Numbered from the stretch's first letter, positions 52,488 through 61,417 are shown. The stretch is 64,000 nucleotides of DNA from Vibrio agarilyticus (GCF_012641465.1 NZ_JABAIK010000002.1:248001-312000), one strand, 5' to 3'. Translations and numbers: made by a program. Notes: generated from the letters alone by a model not told the origin.

Positions 52488-54156
52488 TCCATTCAAACCA
52501 TCAAAATTAGCATTGAGTCTTTTGGCGGTAACGGCGGTAGCATTTGGTGCACACGCTGAAACTGACAAAGTCACCGACATTGATAATGGCTATGAAGACT
52601 ACACCATTCGTCGTACTGCAGCCGATTTAACGCCACAAGAACGCCAGCTCGCTAGCCGTACTATCAACGGTTGTTATATGGGCTGTCACCGTCCGGCACT
52701 GGAAGAAGTGCCAGAAACACTGAGCCCAAAATTGGAAGGCTTTGACCCACAATATTTCTACAACCAATTGGTTGATATGGATATGGAGCGTCAATCTGGT
52801 GTCTCTTCGCAGATGAAACAGATGGTATATACCGTCACGCCAAAAGAGATTGCTGATGTCGCACTCGTGCTTAGCGAGCGTCCAATGAAATGGAATCCAC
52901 GCCAAGACGTATTGGAAAGCGACGCGTATAAACGTGGTAAAGCCAAATACGACGCCACATGCAAAATGTGTCATGGCGAACAAGGCGCAAGCACCAACCC
53001 CGCTTACCCACCACTCAAAGGTCAAATGCCCGCTTACGTGTATGAGCAAATGACAGCCTATCGTGATGGTAAACGCAATACTCGCCAAGCGGCGGTCATG
53101 ACACCGTTTGCGAAAATGCTGAGCGAAGACGACTACGCTGACATCGTCGCTTATGTCACAGGTATGTATTACACCCCTATCGAGCGCAAAGCGTTTATTA
53201 CGGGTGAAGGAATGCCAGCCGTTGAAGGCTTTTTAATGCCTGACACTGGCCAAATTCAAAACTTCATCGACCAACACGGCGAAGACTCAGATTACCCACA
53301 AAACCCATTAAGCTACACCATCAGTAAATCGGGCAAAACCGTCTTGGATAACAACACCAAGTTAACTTGGGAGCGCGATTCAAGCCGCTTGTGGATGACC
53401 GCGGTAGAAGGTGAACAGTACTGCGAAAATCTGGTGCTTGATGGCTACGATGATTGGCGTTATCCGCTGATGAAAGAGCTGCAAAGTATTACCGATTTGG
53501 GTGAATTCCGCCCAGCGATCAATACCGAGGCTTTCCTTAACATGCCACGCATGAGCTCGGGCATTTGGGCATTCCCAGTCAGCGATCACCCTGATCACGC
53601 TTGGCACGTGGGCTTCCCAGATGGCCATATTATGGGTCAGCATACCGCATCGACTAAGCTTACCCGCTGCGTGCGTGCCGACAATGGCGCGGCGTATCAC
53701 AACATGCAATACGTCGATAACCAAGATGGTACGGTAACCGAGAAAGTCACCAATCGAATGTGGCAACAAAAAATCGATTACCAACGTCGCGACTGGTGGG
53801 ATTCGATTGAATACTGCGAAAATCTGACGTACGCCGGGTTTGATGATTGGCGCTTACCGAACATCAAAGAGTTGGTTTCCATTGTTAACTATAACAAAAC
53901 GTCACCATCCATTGATGAAGAGTTCTTCCCGAACACGCCGGTAAAATACTTCTTCTGGAGTAGCACCAGCGACTTACCAGGACCAACTCTGTTTGTGCGA
54001 CCACTGCCTCCTCGTAAGGCAGACCAAACACCGGAGATGCTTGATCAACGCAAAGACACAGGTAACGGTGCTTGGGCGCAAGGTTATCAAATTGGATCAG
54101 GCCTTGGCATGATCAAAGATACCGAGTTCTACACTCGCTGTATTCGTAACCCTTAA
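52480..54156 (+). CDS. Periplasmic cytochrome c fused to two DUF1566 (Lcl C-terminal) domains
   Basis: 558 aa with a signal peptide. Residues 60-240 form a duplicated c4-like cytochrome: the second half has canonical CKMCH (161-165), but the first has CYMGCH (65-70), that is CX3CH with an extra residue. Two DUF1566 domains follow (KLTWERDSSRLWMTAVEGEQY, YDDWRYPLMKEL; and RMWQQKIDYQRRDWWDSIEY, FDDWRLPNIKEL). DUF1566 is a C-type-lectin-like exported domain of unknown role. It is translationally coupled to the NapC/NirT cytochrome, so it is probably its electron acceptor. No known reductase motif is seen. Confidence 0.85.
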   Translation: MTNPFKPSKLALSLLAVTAVAFGAHAETDKVTDIDNGYEDYTIRRTAADLTPQERQLASRTINGCYMGCHRPALEEVPETLSPKLEGFDPQYFYNQLVDMDMERQSGVSSQMKQMVYTVTPKEIADVALVLSERPMKWNPRQDVLESDAYKRGKAKYDATCKMCHGEQGASTNPAYPPLKGQMPAYVYEQMTAYRDGKRNTRQAAVMTPFAKMLSEDDYADIVAYVTGMYYTPIERKAFITGEGMPAVEGFLMPDTGQIQNFIDQHGEDSDYPQNPLSYTISKSGKTVLDNNTKLTWERDSSRLWMTAVEGEQYCENLVLDGYDDWRYPLMKELQSITDLGEFRPAINTEAFLNMPRMSSGIWAFPVSDHPDHAWHVGFPDGHIMGQHTASTKLTRCVRADNGAAYHNMQYVDNQDGTVTEKVTNRMWQQKIDYQRRDWWDSIEYCENLTYAGFDDWRLPNIKELVSIVNYNKTSPSIDEEFFPNTPVKYFFWSSTSDLPGPTLFVRPLPPRKADQTPEMLDQRKDTGNGAWAQGYQIGSGLGMIKDTEFYTRCIRNP

Positions 54157-54162
54157 ATCATT

Positions 54163-54185
54163 AATGCCCCTTCGGGGGCATTTTT
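54163..54185 (+). terminator. Terminator inside the cytochrome cluster
   Basis: AATGCCCC pairs with GGGGCATT, followed by TTT and a further U-rich stretch. It comes just after the DUF1566 gene and may reduce or divide transcription into the genes that follow. Confidence 0.75.
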
Positions 54186-54216
54186 CGTTTTCATTTAGCT
54201 TTTGGACTTCCCCCCT

Positions 54217-55326
54217 ATGAAGACACTATCTCGTTTCTGGCTAAGCGCTCTGCTTGCTGTAGCCACCCCTTTTGCAGCCCAAGCGAGCGATCCAAGCCGT
54301 TATGATGACGGTGCGCGTTGGGCGTTTATTACTGATAAAACCTCACCGCGTGTTGCGGTTATTGATACCTTTAACCATCGTCATGTCGATACCTTAAGCC
54401 TAAGCGTGATACCCAGCGCACTAGAAGTTTCCGATGTGCAAGACATGCTGCTGTACATCGATGGTAAGACACCAACGGTGTACGTTTACGATCTCATCGA
54501 AAAGAAACATTGGACTATGGCCGTAGATGGCGTTCCGCAAGGCATCGTTGTGGCGCCAGATGGCGCGCGTCTTGCGGTTAAGCTTGACGACAAACTGATC
54601 ATGCTCGAACCTCTGACTGGCCGCTACCTTGAAACCGTGCCAAACCTTGCTAAGCCCTATAGCATCAACTTTGACAACGGCGGCTACAACCTGTACATCA
54701 CGGAACAAAACAGTGGCCGCACCCTAATTTGGCGTGTGCACGATAAAGCCACCCGTGAAATTCAACTTGGCAGCGGCGGCGCCGTCTCAGAAGTCACCCT
54801 CTCACCTGACGCGCGCCTTGCGATGGTTGGCGATCTGAATAAAAACAAGGTGGCGGTGTGGGATCTCTTCATGGAACAAGAGTTCGCCACCATTTCGTTA
54901 GACGCAAAACCCTGGCGTCCTTATGTTAGCTCAGACAGCGAACACATGATTTTAGCCGCCGAAAATGGCCAAGGGCTGGTGGTCAATAGCTGGACCGGCC
55001 AAACCGTAAAAACGATTGATTTTAAAGATCAAACCACAGAAATCCGCACCGGATGGCTGGAATCCATCGGCGTGGTGGCCACGCACAGTGGTCTCAATGT
55101 GTTCAATCTCACCAGCGATGCGCCTGCGCAGCATTTTCCATTAACCGCGCCACTGGGCGATGTGGTGGTAGTCGCTGACTCGAAAACCCTGTTTGCAACG
55201 CAAGGTGACAGTAGCCAGCTGCTGGTACTGGATTTGCGCAAAGAAACGCGCCTAGCCCCATTAGAAACCGGCCTTGCTAAACCCAATCTTATCGCGATGG
55301 GGCTGACAAACACCATCTGCCACTAG
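54217..55326 (+). CDS. Exported beta-propeller protein (YncE/cytochrome d1-like)
   Basis: 369 aa from the ATG at 54217, starting with a signal peptide (MKTLSRFWLSALLAVATPFAAQA). Repeated blades read as VAVIDTFNHRHVDTLSL, VVAPDGARLAVKL, VTLSPDARLAMVGDLNKNKVAVWDL and similar. No heme or metal motif is visible. YncE-like propellers may bind DNA or small molecules or serve as scaffolds. Lies 10 bp before the SCO gene. Confidence 0.82.
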   Translation: MKTLSRFWLSALLAVATPFAAQASDPSRYDDGARWAFITDKTSPRVAVIDTFNHRHVDTLSLSVIPSALEVSDVQDMLLYIDGKTPTVYVYDLIEKKHWTMAVDGVPQGIVVAPDGARLAVKLDDKLIMLEPLTGRYLETVPNLAKPYSINFDNGGYNLYITEQNSGRTLIWRVHDKATREIQLGSGGAVSEVTLSPDARLAMVGDLNKNKVAVWDLFMEQEFATISLDAKPWRPYVSSDSEHMILAAENGQGLVVNSWTGQTVKTIDFKDQTTEIRTGWLESIGVVATHSGLNVFNLTSDAPAQHFPLTAPLGDVVVVADSKTLFATQGDSSQLLVLDLRKETRLAPLETGLAKPNLIAMGLTNTICH

Positions 55327-55335
55327 GAGTAGATT

Positions 55336-55965
55336 ATGCTATCGATCCTTCATAAGCGTGGGCACAATCTCATAAAAAATGGCCTGCGCTCGTTGGCGTT
55401 AATTGCTCTCGCAATGCCAACATTAATGACAACCAACGCGAATGCCGCACCACTGCGCTTTGAATTACAACAAGCCAATGTTGGCACCGTGACTGAAAAA
55501 CAATGGCCCAATCAATATCTTTTCATTGCCATTGGTTACACCTCGTGTCCTGAGATCTGCCCGACCACCGCCCTTGATATGGCAGGCGTCATGCATCGCC
55601 TTGGCGATAAAGCCCAGTGGGTGACGCCTCTATTTATCTCGATTGATCCCCATCGAGATACCCCAGAAAATATTGCTCAATACGTGCAATATTTTCACCC
55701 TAAATTGGTTGGGCTGGTGGGCAACGATGCACAAACCAAAGCCGTGGCAAAATCACTGCGCGCCACTTATGGGTACTCTCGAGATGGCAAACCAGTTTAC
55801 GCCCCCCTGCCCAAGCTGTACGAAGTGTTTCATTCAACCTACCTCTATCTCTATGGACCCGATGGTGAGTTAGTTGACGTGTACGGTTATGGTGATGGCG
55901 CGGAGAAAATTGCGAATGCGATGATCGCAGAGTTGCCCGCGACAGCGCGCGAGGCGACGCAATGA
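55336..55965 (+). CDS. SCO1/SenC family copper-binding protein
   Basis: 209 aa with an N-terminal signal or anchor. The copper motif CPEICP is followed at the proper distance by the third ligand His in YEVFHSTYLYLYGPDG, and FISIDPHRDTPE is the family loop. SCO proteins deliver copper or reduce disulfides at CuA sites. It overlaps the TlpA gene by ATGA. Paired with PCu(A)C in the same cluster, it points to maturation of a copper-dependent enzyme, but no CuA enzyme is in the window. Confidence 0.9.
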   Translation: MLSILHKRGHNLIKNGLRSLALIALAMPTLMTTNANAAPLRFELQQANVGTVTEKQWPNQYLFIAIGYTSCPEICPTTALDMAGVMHRLGDKAQWVTPLFISIDPHRDTPENIAQYVQYFHPKLVGLVGNDAQTKAVAKSLRATYGYSRDGKPVYAPLPKLYEVFHSTYLYLYGPDGELVDVYGYGDGAEKIANAMIAELPATAREATQ

Positions 55966-56582
55966 TAAAACGGTCCAATATACCCCTTTATCGCCACATG
56001 CAGCGCCGGACAAGTGCGCTATTGCTGCTTTTGAGTGCGTTAACCACACCTGCGCTGGCCAGTCAGGTTTGCCAGGTTCCTACGCCATTTGTCGCGCTAG
56101 AGCCAAACGCAAGCCTTGCTTGGCCAAGTGCCATTGTTACGCAGGTCAATAGCGCGCCAATCAGCCTTGTTAACCTATGGGCTAACTGGTGCGCACCATG
56201 CCGCAAAGAGTTACCCATGTTGGTCTCTCTTGCCAGCACATTGACGAATCAAGCAGTAACGAATCAACCATTGACGAATGAAACGTTGACTGATCAAATG
56301 TCGACCAATCAAAATGGCACCCTGCCCCGCTTTGCGCTCAGTACGCTGCACGTTGGTCCGCTAAATGCCGCCGCGGCCAATACGCTTGAGTCACTTGGCG
56401 CAAGCGCGTTAAATCAAGGGATCATCGAAGATTTTGAGTCATTAAGATCGCTCGGCTTTCACGGCTTGCCAGTGACACTCGTGGCGCAAAATGGCGCCGT
56501 TCGCTTCATCGCAAGCGGCTATCTCGATCAACCAGAAACCACGTATCAACACTGGCTACAGTGCCTAATGGAGCAGCCCTAA
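55962..56582 (+). CDS. TlpA/DsbE-like thioredoxin with tandem-repeat insert
   Basis: 206 aa with a signal peptide. The thioredoxin motif is NLWANWCAPCRKELPML. After it comes a Thr-Asn-Gln-rich stretch made of five 15-bp units, then LRSLGFHGLPVTLVAQNG with the cis-Pro. It should reduce disulfides in the periplasm, such as apo-cytochrome or copper-site thiols. ATGA overlap upstream and TAATG coupling downstream place it in a run with SCO and cytochrome c. Confidence 0.83.
   Translation: MIKRSNIPLYRHMQRRTSALLLLLSALTTPALASQVCQVPTPFVALEPNASLAWPSAIVTQVNSAPISLVNLWANWCAPCRKELPMLVSLASTLTNQAVTNQPLTNETLTDQMSTNQNGTLPRFALSTLHVGPLNAAAANTLESLGASALNQGIIEDFESLRSLGFHGLPVTLVAQNGAVRFIASGYLDQPETTYQHWLQCLMEQP
56244..56318 (+). 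repeat. Five tandem 15-bp units in the TlpA-like gene
   Basis: Units begin ACGAATCAA, ACGAATCAA, ACGAATGAA, ACTGATCAA and ACCAATCAA, encoding five-residue repeats of TNQ-like type. It is in frame. Confidence 0.85.
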
Positions 56583-56941
56583 TGCGCCTTATTTCCTTAT
56601 GCATCTCCTCACTATGCACGTTCAGTTTAAGTGTGGTCGCCGCAGTCGCCACCGCAGCAGAGCCTTCACCGTTAATTTCAGAAGGCGAAGCACTGTATCG
56701 TAATCCAGGACGCGGTGGCTGCGTGCAGTGCCATGGTGAGGCAGGGAATCGTCCTGTGGTCCCTTTGTATCCAAAGATTGGTGGTCAATCCGAGCAGTAT
56801 CTTTACAATCAGCTCATCGATTACCGCGAAAAGCGACGCAAAAATGGCTTGTACATACCGATGGAAATCGCCATGCAGCCTTTTAGCGATGCGGAAATCA
56901 AAGCGATGTCGGCGTATCTCGCAGCGCAAAACAGTTTCTAG
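56582..56941 (+). CDS. Periplasmic cytochrome c (class I, single heme)
   Basis: 119 aa with a signal peptide. One heme motif, CVQCHGEAGNRP, is followed by VVPLYPKIGGQSEQYLYNQLIDYREKRRKN; the axial Met is in a later segment (MEIAMQPF). It is TAATG-coupled to the TlpA-like gene. It probably shuttles electrons in the same cluster. A bidirectional terminator follows. Confidence 0.88.
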   Translation: MRLISLCISSLCTFSLSVVAAVATAAEPSPLISEGEALYRNPGRGGCVQCHGEAGNRPVVPLYPKIGGQSEQYLYNQLIDYREKRRKNGLYIPMEIAMQPFSDAEIKAMSAYLAAQNSF

Positions 56942-56944
56942 AGC

Positions 56945-56983
56945 AAAAAAAAAACCGAGCTGCAAACCAGCTCGATTTTTTTA
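56945..56983. terminator. Bidirectional terminator between cytochrome c and yebC-type genes
   Basis: CGAGCTG pairs with CAGCTCG around CAAAC. An A run at 56945-56954 and a T run at 56976-56982 give U tracts for both strands. Confidence 0.85.
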
Positions 56984-57040
56984 ATACATTAAATGGTTCT
57001 TAAACACCGCCAGATACGACAGCGATCAAACCGTTCGAAA

Positions 57041-57757
57041 TCACTGCTCAGCGTTGTGATAAACCTGCTGAACGTCATCGCAATCGTCTAGCATATCAAG
57101 GAATTTTTGGAACTTTTCTTGATCTTCTTCTGGCACAGTCACGTAGTTTTGTGGCACGAAAGTGATCTCTTCAACATCCAAAGTCAGCTCAGGAAACTCC
57201 GCGTTTAACGCCGTTTTCACCTTGAAAAACTCAGTGTTTGGCGCGTATACCGTTACCACACCGTCTTCCAATTCGATGTCCGTCACGTCACAGTCAGCCA
57301 TCATTAGCGCTTCAAGGATCGCTTCTTCGTCATCGCCTTTAAATTGGAACACCGCTTGGTGAGCAAACATGTGAGAAACCGAACCTTCAACGCCGATTTT
57401 TGCACCGGTTTTGACAAAGCATTGACGTACATCTTGGTAAGTACGGTTGCCGTTGTCGGTTAGACAGTCAACAATCACGCTGGTACCACCTGGGCCAAAG
57501 CCTTCATAACGTGCTGGCACATAATCTTCACCGCCGCCACCGCTTGCTTTATCGAGCGCTTTTTCGATAACGTGCGCTGGAACCTGATCTTTTTTCGCTT
57601 TCGTGATCAGGTGGCGCAGTGACAAGTTCATGTCAGGATCAGCACCGCCGTTTTTCGCACACACGTAAATTTCTTTACCGTATTTTGAATAAACTTTAAT
57701 TTTTGCACCTGCGGTTTTCGCCATAGAGGCTTTACGCACTTCAAAACTTCTTCCCAT
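57041..57757 (-). CDS. YebC/PmpR family protein (YeeN-like; VCA0006 type)
   Basis: 238 aa, the same as E. coli Yee[19 protein letters not shown] opens it, then [40 protein letters not shown] and VQQVYHN. Family members act as transcriptional regulators or translation activators at proline stretches. A V. cholerae homologue, VCA0006, lies near the start of chromosome II, which agrees with the gene order here. Confidence 0.92.
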   Translation of the reverse strand: MGRSFEVRKASMAKTAGAKIKVYSKYGKEIYVCAKNGGADPDMNLSLRHLITKAKKDQVPAHVIEKALDKASGGGGEDYVPARYEGFGPGGTSVIVDCLTDNGNRTYQDVRQCFVKTGAKIGVEGSVSHMFAHQAVFQFKGDDEEAILEALMMADCDVTDIELEDGVVTVYAPNTEFFKVKTALNAEFPELTLDVEEITFVPQNYVTVPEEDQEKFQKFLDMLDDCDDVQQVYHNAEQ

Positions 57758-57846
57758 AGGGATGTCTCTCTAAATTCAATTGAACGCGAAGGATAGATAC
57801 TCGTTCTGCTAACAAAACATCTGCTTAGCAAAACGCAGTGGCTGGC

Positions 57847-58056
57847 TTATGCCACGCCCATCACTCGTTTGTATTTGGCCACCGATTGTTCAAACCAAGC
57901 TCGCTCTTCAGGCGACACTATTTTTTGCGCTTGCGTGATCACCGCATCCGGGCCGCATTTCGCGGCGCGCAATTGCCAAACCAAAAAAGAAGCCTGTTTA
58001 TCAAGCTCAATTTTGTTTTTCTCTTGCTCGGGCAACAACGAAAGATTAAATGGCAT
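57847..58056 (-). CDS. Small hypothetical protein
   Basis: 69 aa from the ATG at 58056. Helical, starting MPFNLSLLPEQEKNKIELDK and ending in EERAWFEQSVAKYKR. No known motif. The start is uncertain as no ribosome site is clear, and the open frame extends further upstream into the 138-bp repeat, where the codons are not native. I do not recognise the family. Confidence 0.55.
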   Translation of the reverse strand: MPFNLSLLPEQEKNKIELDKQASFLVWQLRAAKCGPDAVITQAQKIVSPEERAWFEQSVAKYKRVMGVA

Positions 58057-58110
58057 GCAATACCGATCTTGGTCAACAAAAAAGGGTTCGCGAAATATAG
58101 CACAGGCGTA

Positions 58111-58248
58111 TATACCCAAACAACTTGGAGTTGCTGGTAGGCGGCAAACGAACAAAGCCTCTGAGCACTTCGTGAACATAGATGAACTATGTGATGAGGT
58201 TTGTAAGAGCCAGCCAACAACGCTGCAACTTTAAGTAGGACGGGTATA
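58111..58248 (+). repeat. 138-bp repeat, copy 3
   Basis: Best-kept copy: TATACCCAAACAACTTGGAG at one end and CTTTAAGTAGGACGGGTATA at the other, with the core CCTCTGAGCACTTCGTGAAC then ATAGATGAACTATGTGATGAGG. Confidence 0.88.
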
Positions 58249-58356
58249 GAACTTTTGAATAGGCTTGATCAAAATGGAAACAAGAGCAGTCGATTTGAAC
58301 CAAGTGGTGGAGAGTCGTCAATCAGGGCGGGTTTTGCGCCGCCCACGCATACAGCC

Positions 58357-58554
58357 TCAATGAATTAAACCCAACTCGCGCGCTTCTTCTATGGTTAAAC
58401 CACTTTCACGAATTTCCCGTAACATTTCAATGCGGCGACGAGCTGCGGCCGAACGCATCTGTTTATCGGGTCGCGCGACGATCCCCTCTTCTGGGATCTC
58501 CCATTTGTGTGCCATGTTGGCCATTTCATCATGGTCGATAGAATTGATGGACAT
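58357..58554 (-). CDS. Small conserved-looking basic protein
   Basis: 65 aa. It begins MSINSIDHDEMANMAHKWEI, is rich in Arg and Ala in the middle (QMRSAAARRRIEMLREIRE), and ends in SGLTIEEARELGLIH. GGAGG lies 5 nt before the ATG, a strong sign it is translated. No signal or membrane segment. Function unknown. Confidence 0.7.
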   Translation of the reverse strand: MSINSIDHDEMANMAHKWEIPEEGIVARPDKQMRSAAARRRIEMLREIRESGLTIEEARELGLIH

Positions 58555-58887
58555 AGTACCTCCGCAACACTCTATTTCGACATTTCCTCGTGCTATCTAT
58601 AGCAAAGCACAGCACTTCTATTAAGTAGAAAAGCTGCAAAATGTGATTCTATCGAGTATTCGATTACTAGCTGATTTTTTGCATGCTATTCACTTTGCAA
58701 TGGCATCATTCTCGCAGTACATTTAAAAGATTCCCACGTGAAAACATCGTGTTTGAAGCGCGTTATTTTGGCTTAAAACTGACTGACGTTTTACTGTGGT
58801 CTATCATTTCACGAGCGCTGATATTTGATGCGGTTGTGTTCGTGTTGGTAAACGTCTCTCACAACCGGCGAGAGCGAGGATCAACAA
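58555..58887. other. 333-bp intergenic region
   Basis: It holds promoter regions for the two flanking genes. An ORF inside it (58683-58907) has no ribosome site or recognisable family and I do not call it. Confidence 0.45.
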
Positions 58888-59382
58888 ATGACACCATCAC
58901 TCGATAGCTGGCAGCAAAAACTCAATACTTGGTATCAATCTCGGAACGATGATCAAGTGCATAGTGACGATCAAGACACGATATTGATCGAACTAATTGC
59001 TCAAACGCCTCAAGCGGTTTGGGGCCCAACCTTAAGTGACGCTCAAAGCCAAGCCATTGCCACTTGGCTTGATGCCAGCCTACGTCAATTTGAACATGTG
59101 CGTGAACGCAAACCAATTCAAGCCTACCACCGACTGCAGGCGATCTATGCCGACTTGGCCCATACTGCCAAAACGTTGGATTGTGATATTCACATTCGAG
59201 ATTGGTGCATGAGACGGCTGCAACACATCACGGTGTTAATGTTGACATTTTGCCAACAACAAATGGGCTCGATTTGGGCTTTGAGGGTGAAGCAATTGCG
59301 CGAGGCGCACGTGGCATTAATGGAACAATTAGAATGGAATGAAAGCCACGAATTTAGGCATGCTTCGACGCGGCGACATTAA
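58888..59382 (+). CDS. Conserved-looking helical protein convergent with rctB
   Basis: 164 aa, cytosolic and largely helical. GAGG is 8 nt before the ATG. Trp-, Gln- and His-rich regions are notable (IQAYHRLQAIYADLA, RDWCMRRLQHITVLM), with no known motif. The place next to rctB makes it likely to be a fixed Vibrio chromosome II gene, but I give no function. It shares its terminator with rctB. Confidence 0.7.
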   Translation: MTPSLDSWQQKLNTWYQSRNDDQVHSDDQDTILIELIAQTPQAVWGPTLSDAQSQAIATWLDASLRQFEHVRERKPIQAYHRLQAIYADLAHTAKTLDCDIHIRDWCMRRLQHITVLMLTFCQQQMGSIWALRVKQLREAHVALMEQLEWNESHEFRHASTRRH

Positions 59383-59394
59383 GATCATTGGATA

Positions 59395-59432
59395 AAAACC
59401 CCTTGATCATCGTTTCATGATCAAGGGGTTTT
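59395..59432. terminator. Bidirectional terminator of rctB containing two RctB-type iterons
   Basis: A perfect 16-bp stem, AAAACCCCTTGATCAT (59395-59410) with ATGATCAAGGGGTTTT (59417-59432), around a CGTTTC loop. A T run lies on each side. Each arm contains the 12-mer ATGATCAAGGGG, which also occurs in the origin at 62238-62249. Confidence 0.85.
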
Positions 59433-59435
59433 GTA

Positions 59436-61403
59436 TTAGACCGCCATCTCTTCAAGCGCGGTCATCACCGAGTCATCCAGGTGCCCTTCAAAGATCTGAC
59501 GACACACTTTACGGCGAACGGCTAATCCTGCAATTAACCGCTCAATTGAGAGATGTTTATGGCTATTTTGACTGTTATACAGCTCAACCAACTGGCTCAG
59601 CGTAGAATAATTCACAACATCTTCATCGACTCGAAGCCAATCGAGCTTCTCCAAAAGCTCAGAACACTCTTCTTTAATTGAGGCATAGGAATGCCCTGTC
59701 ATTGCTGATAACGCGCTGATACTGCGTTCTAGAGCCTCTGGCGAGGTATATTTGGATAGTGTAATGGTTATTTCGTCTGCATTGATCTCAACCAAGTGCT
59801 TTCTGAGCTTCACTCGACGCCCCAAATTACCATTGGTTGAGCGAGGTTTGCGCTGAATTGGCTCAAATTCGCCATCAATGATCCCTGAAAGTTCATCGAG
59901 CTGTTTTCGACTGACCATTTCATTACGCAACGGGTTTGGCAAGGTTGGTGCCATATTGCGCTTACCCGCGTTGGTGGTACGAGCCCGTGAGTAGCGTAAA
60001 ACTTCTTCGGCGTCACATTGAATCGCGACGTGATAATCGCGGTTTTTCGCCTCGCCGGTGGCCTCAATCGTCAAGTGATAACCCCACAAATTAACCACAA
60101 ACAGTGAATCGTCCCCTTTTCCATCGGACAATCGACGTAACTCGCGCAAAAGATCCATCGAAAAACGTCGCCATTCAATGTTACGTGCGAGTTTTTGGTT
60201 CAATTCACTTAACAGCATGGCATCGCTGTGGCGGCGTACCATACGACTGCGAAAATAGGAGTAAAGCTGAAATACCAGCGTATGCTGTTTTAAGATCTCA
60301 GGTGGAAACAAGAAGAAATAATCCCGCGTGAGTAGTTCTTCGTAAAACGACGGCTCCCAAACCAAGATGTATAAATTCGGTTTAATGCGTATTTCGCCAT
60401 CACTGCCTTCCGTTGGCGCTTCTTCTGAGGCGGTAATGGTGCGCGCTAAAAAGCGAAAACGATCACTTTTAAAGCCTTCAGGCATGTTTTCACTTAACCA
60501 GCGGCCTGTGAGTTCATGAAGTTGAAAATCGGTGTATTCAATTCGTTCAATGCTGTCACGAATCGAATCGCGGGCAGGTCCACTGTCTTTTTTACCCCGT
60601 AACGACAAAATATCGGTAATGTATAATGGCGTTTTATTGGGCACTTGTGACGCGTCTAATTGATATTGATCTTTATGATGATCGTGATACTGCACTGTGA
60701 GAGTAAACAGGGCAAATAAGGTCATAAGATCATCGACGGTCATAATATTTTTCGATGATCGTGTTTCGATGACCGCTCGCGTTCCTGAAATCGATACCAT
60801 CGACTTTTGATAATGTTTGCGAGTACGTGGCGGCGCAAGCGCTTGATCAATGATCCCGGCCCAATTCGTGGGTGAGACAACAAATTGCTCCGCTTCATCT
60901 TTCATTGACGGGGGAATATTCAAACCATGTTCGTTAAGTAAGCGTTTGTTAACTTGAGTTTGTGCCAATGCTTTAGAGCGCTTTTGCTTTTCGTTTAATT
61001 TGACTTTCTCTGTCACCAGGCTGGCTGCGCCAAGGGTTGAAATTAACTGACTTGGATTGACAAAATGATGCAGCATCGTTTTACCGGCGAGGCCTTCTTC
61101 AAACCGCACTGGTGTTTGTTCAAATAAACCACTGGCCACAGCTGCGCGAAGCCGTTGTTGAATCGCAGCGCGGGTAAGTTTTCCGTCGGTTGCATCAACT
61201 AACTCTGTGGTTGAGACAAGTCCATCTTTGCTGCTAAAACCACGTAGTGCAATAAGATTAAGCAGTTCGAGGATGCTTTTGGTTACACCCTTAAAATGTT
61301 GATATTGTTCAATCCAATCCGCTGCTGAGTCATTGACTTCAAACAGGTGCCCATCTTTGTGGCTGCGGGGAAGCTTGATAAGCACTTTCGTTGATGTTGT
61401 CAT
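59436..61403 (-). CDS. rctB: Chromosome II replication initiator RctB
   Basis: 655 aa; V. cholerae RctB has 658. Recognised by overall sequence from MTTSTKVLIKLPRSHKDGHL, with winged-helix domains through the first 500 residues (SILELLNLIALRGFSSKDGL, LVDATDGKLTRAAIQQRLRA; TVDDLMTLFALFTLTVQYH) and a C-terminal regulatory part. RctB binds Dam-methylated iterons and 29/39-mer sites to start and to limit replication of chromosome II, and represses its own gene. An ACATT-N6-AATGT palindrome lies 15 bp upstream of the ATG. Confidence 0.97.
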   Translation of the reverse strand: MTTSTKVLIKLPRSHKDGHLFEVNDSAADWIEQYQHFKGVTKSILELLNLIALRGFSSKDGLVSTTELVDATDGKLTRAAIQQRLRAAVASGLFEQTPVRFEEGLAGKTMLHHFVNPSQLISTLGAASLVTEKVKLNEKQKRSKALAQTQVNKRLLNEHGLNIPPSMKDEAEQFVVSPTNWAGIIDQALAPPRTRKHYQKSMVSISGTRAVIETRSSKNIMTVDDLMTLFALFTLTVQYHDHHKDQYQLDASQVPNKTPLYITDILSLRGKKDSGPARDSIRDSIERIEYTDFQLHELTGRWLSENMPEGFKSDRFRFLARTITASEEAPTEGSDGEIRIKPNLYILVWEPSFYEELLTRDYFFLFPPEILKQHTLVFQLYSYFRSRMVRRHSDAMLLSELNQKLARNIEWRRFSMDLLRELRRLSDGKGDDSLFVVNLWGYHLTIEATGEAKNRDYHVAIQCDAEEVLRYSRARTTNAGKRNMAPTLPNPLRNEMVSRKQLDELSGIIDGEFEPIQRKPRSTNGNLGRRVKLRKHLVEINADEITITLSKYTSPEALERSISALSAMTGHSYASIKEECSELLEKLDWLRVDEDVVNYSTLSQLVELYNSQNSHKHLSIERLIAGLAVRRKVCRQIFEGHLDDSVMTALEEMAV

Positions 61404-61417
61404 TCCTAATCCAGATT

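Noticed and set aside
58683-58907. 74-aa ORF upstream of the 58888 gene
   Set aside because: No ribosome site and no recognisable family; it overlaps the start of the better supported gene.
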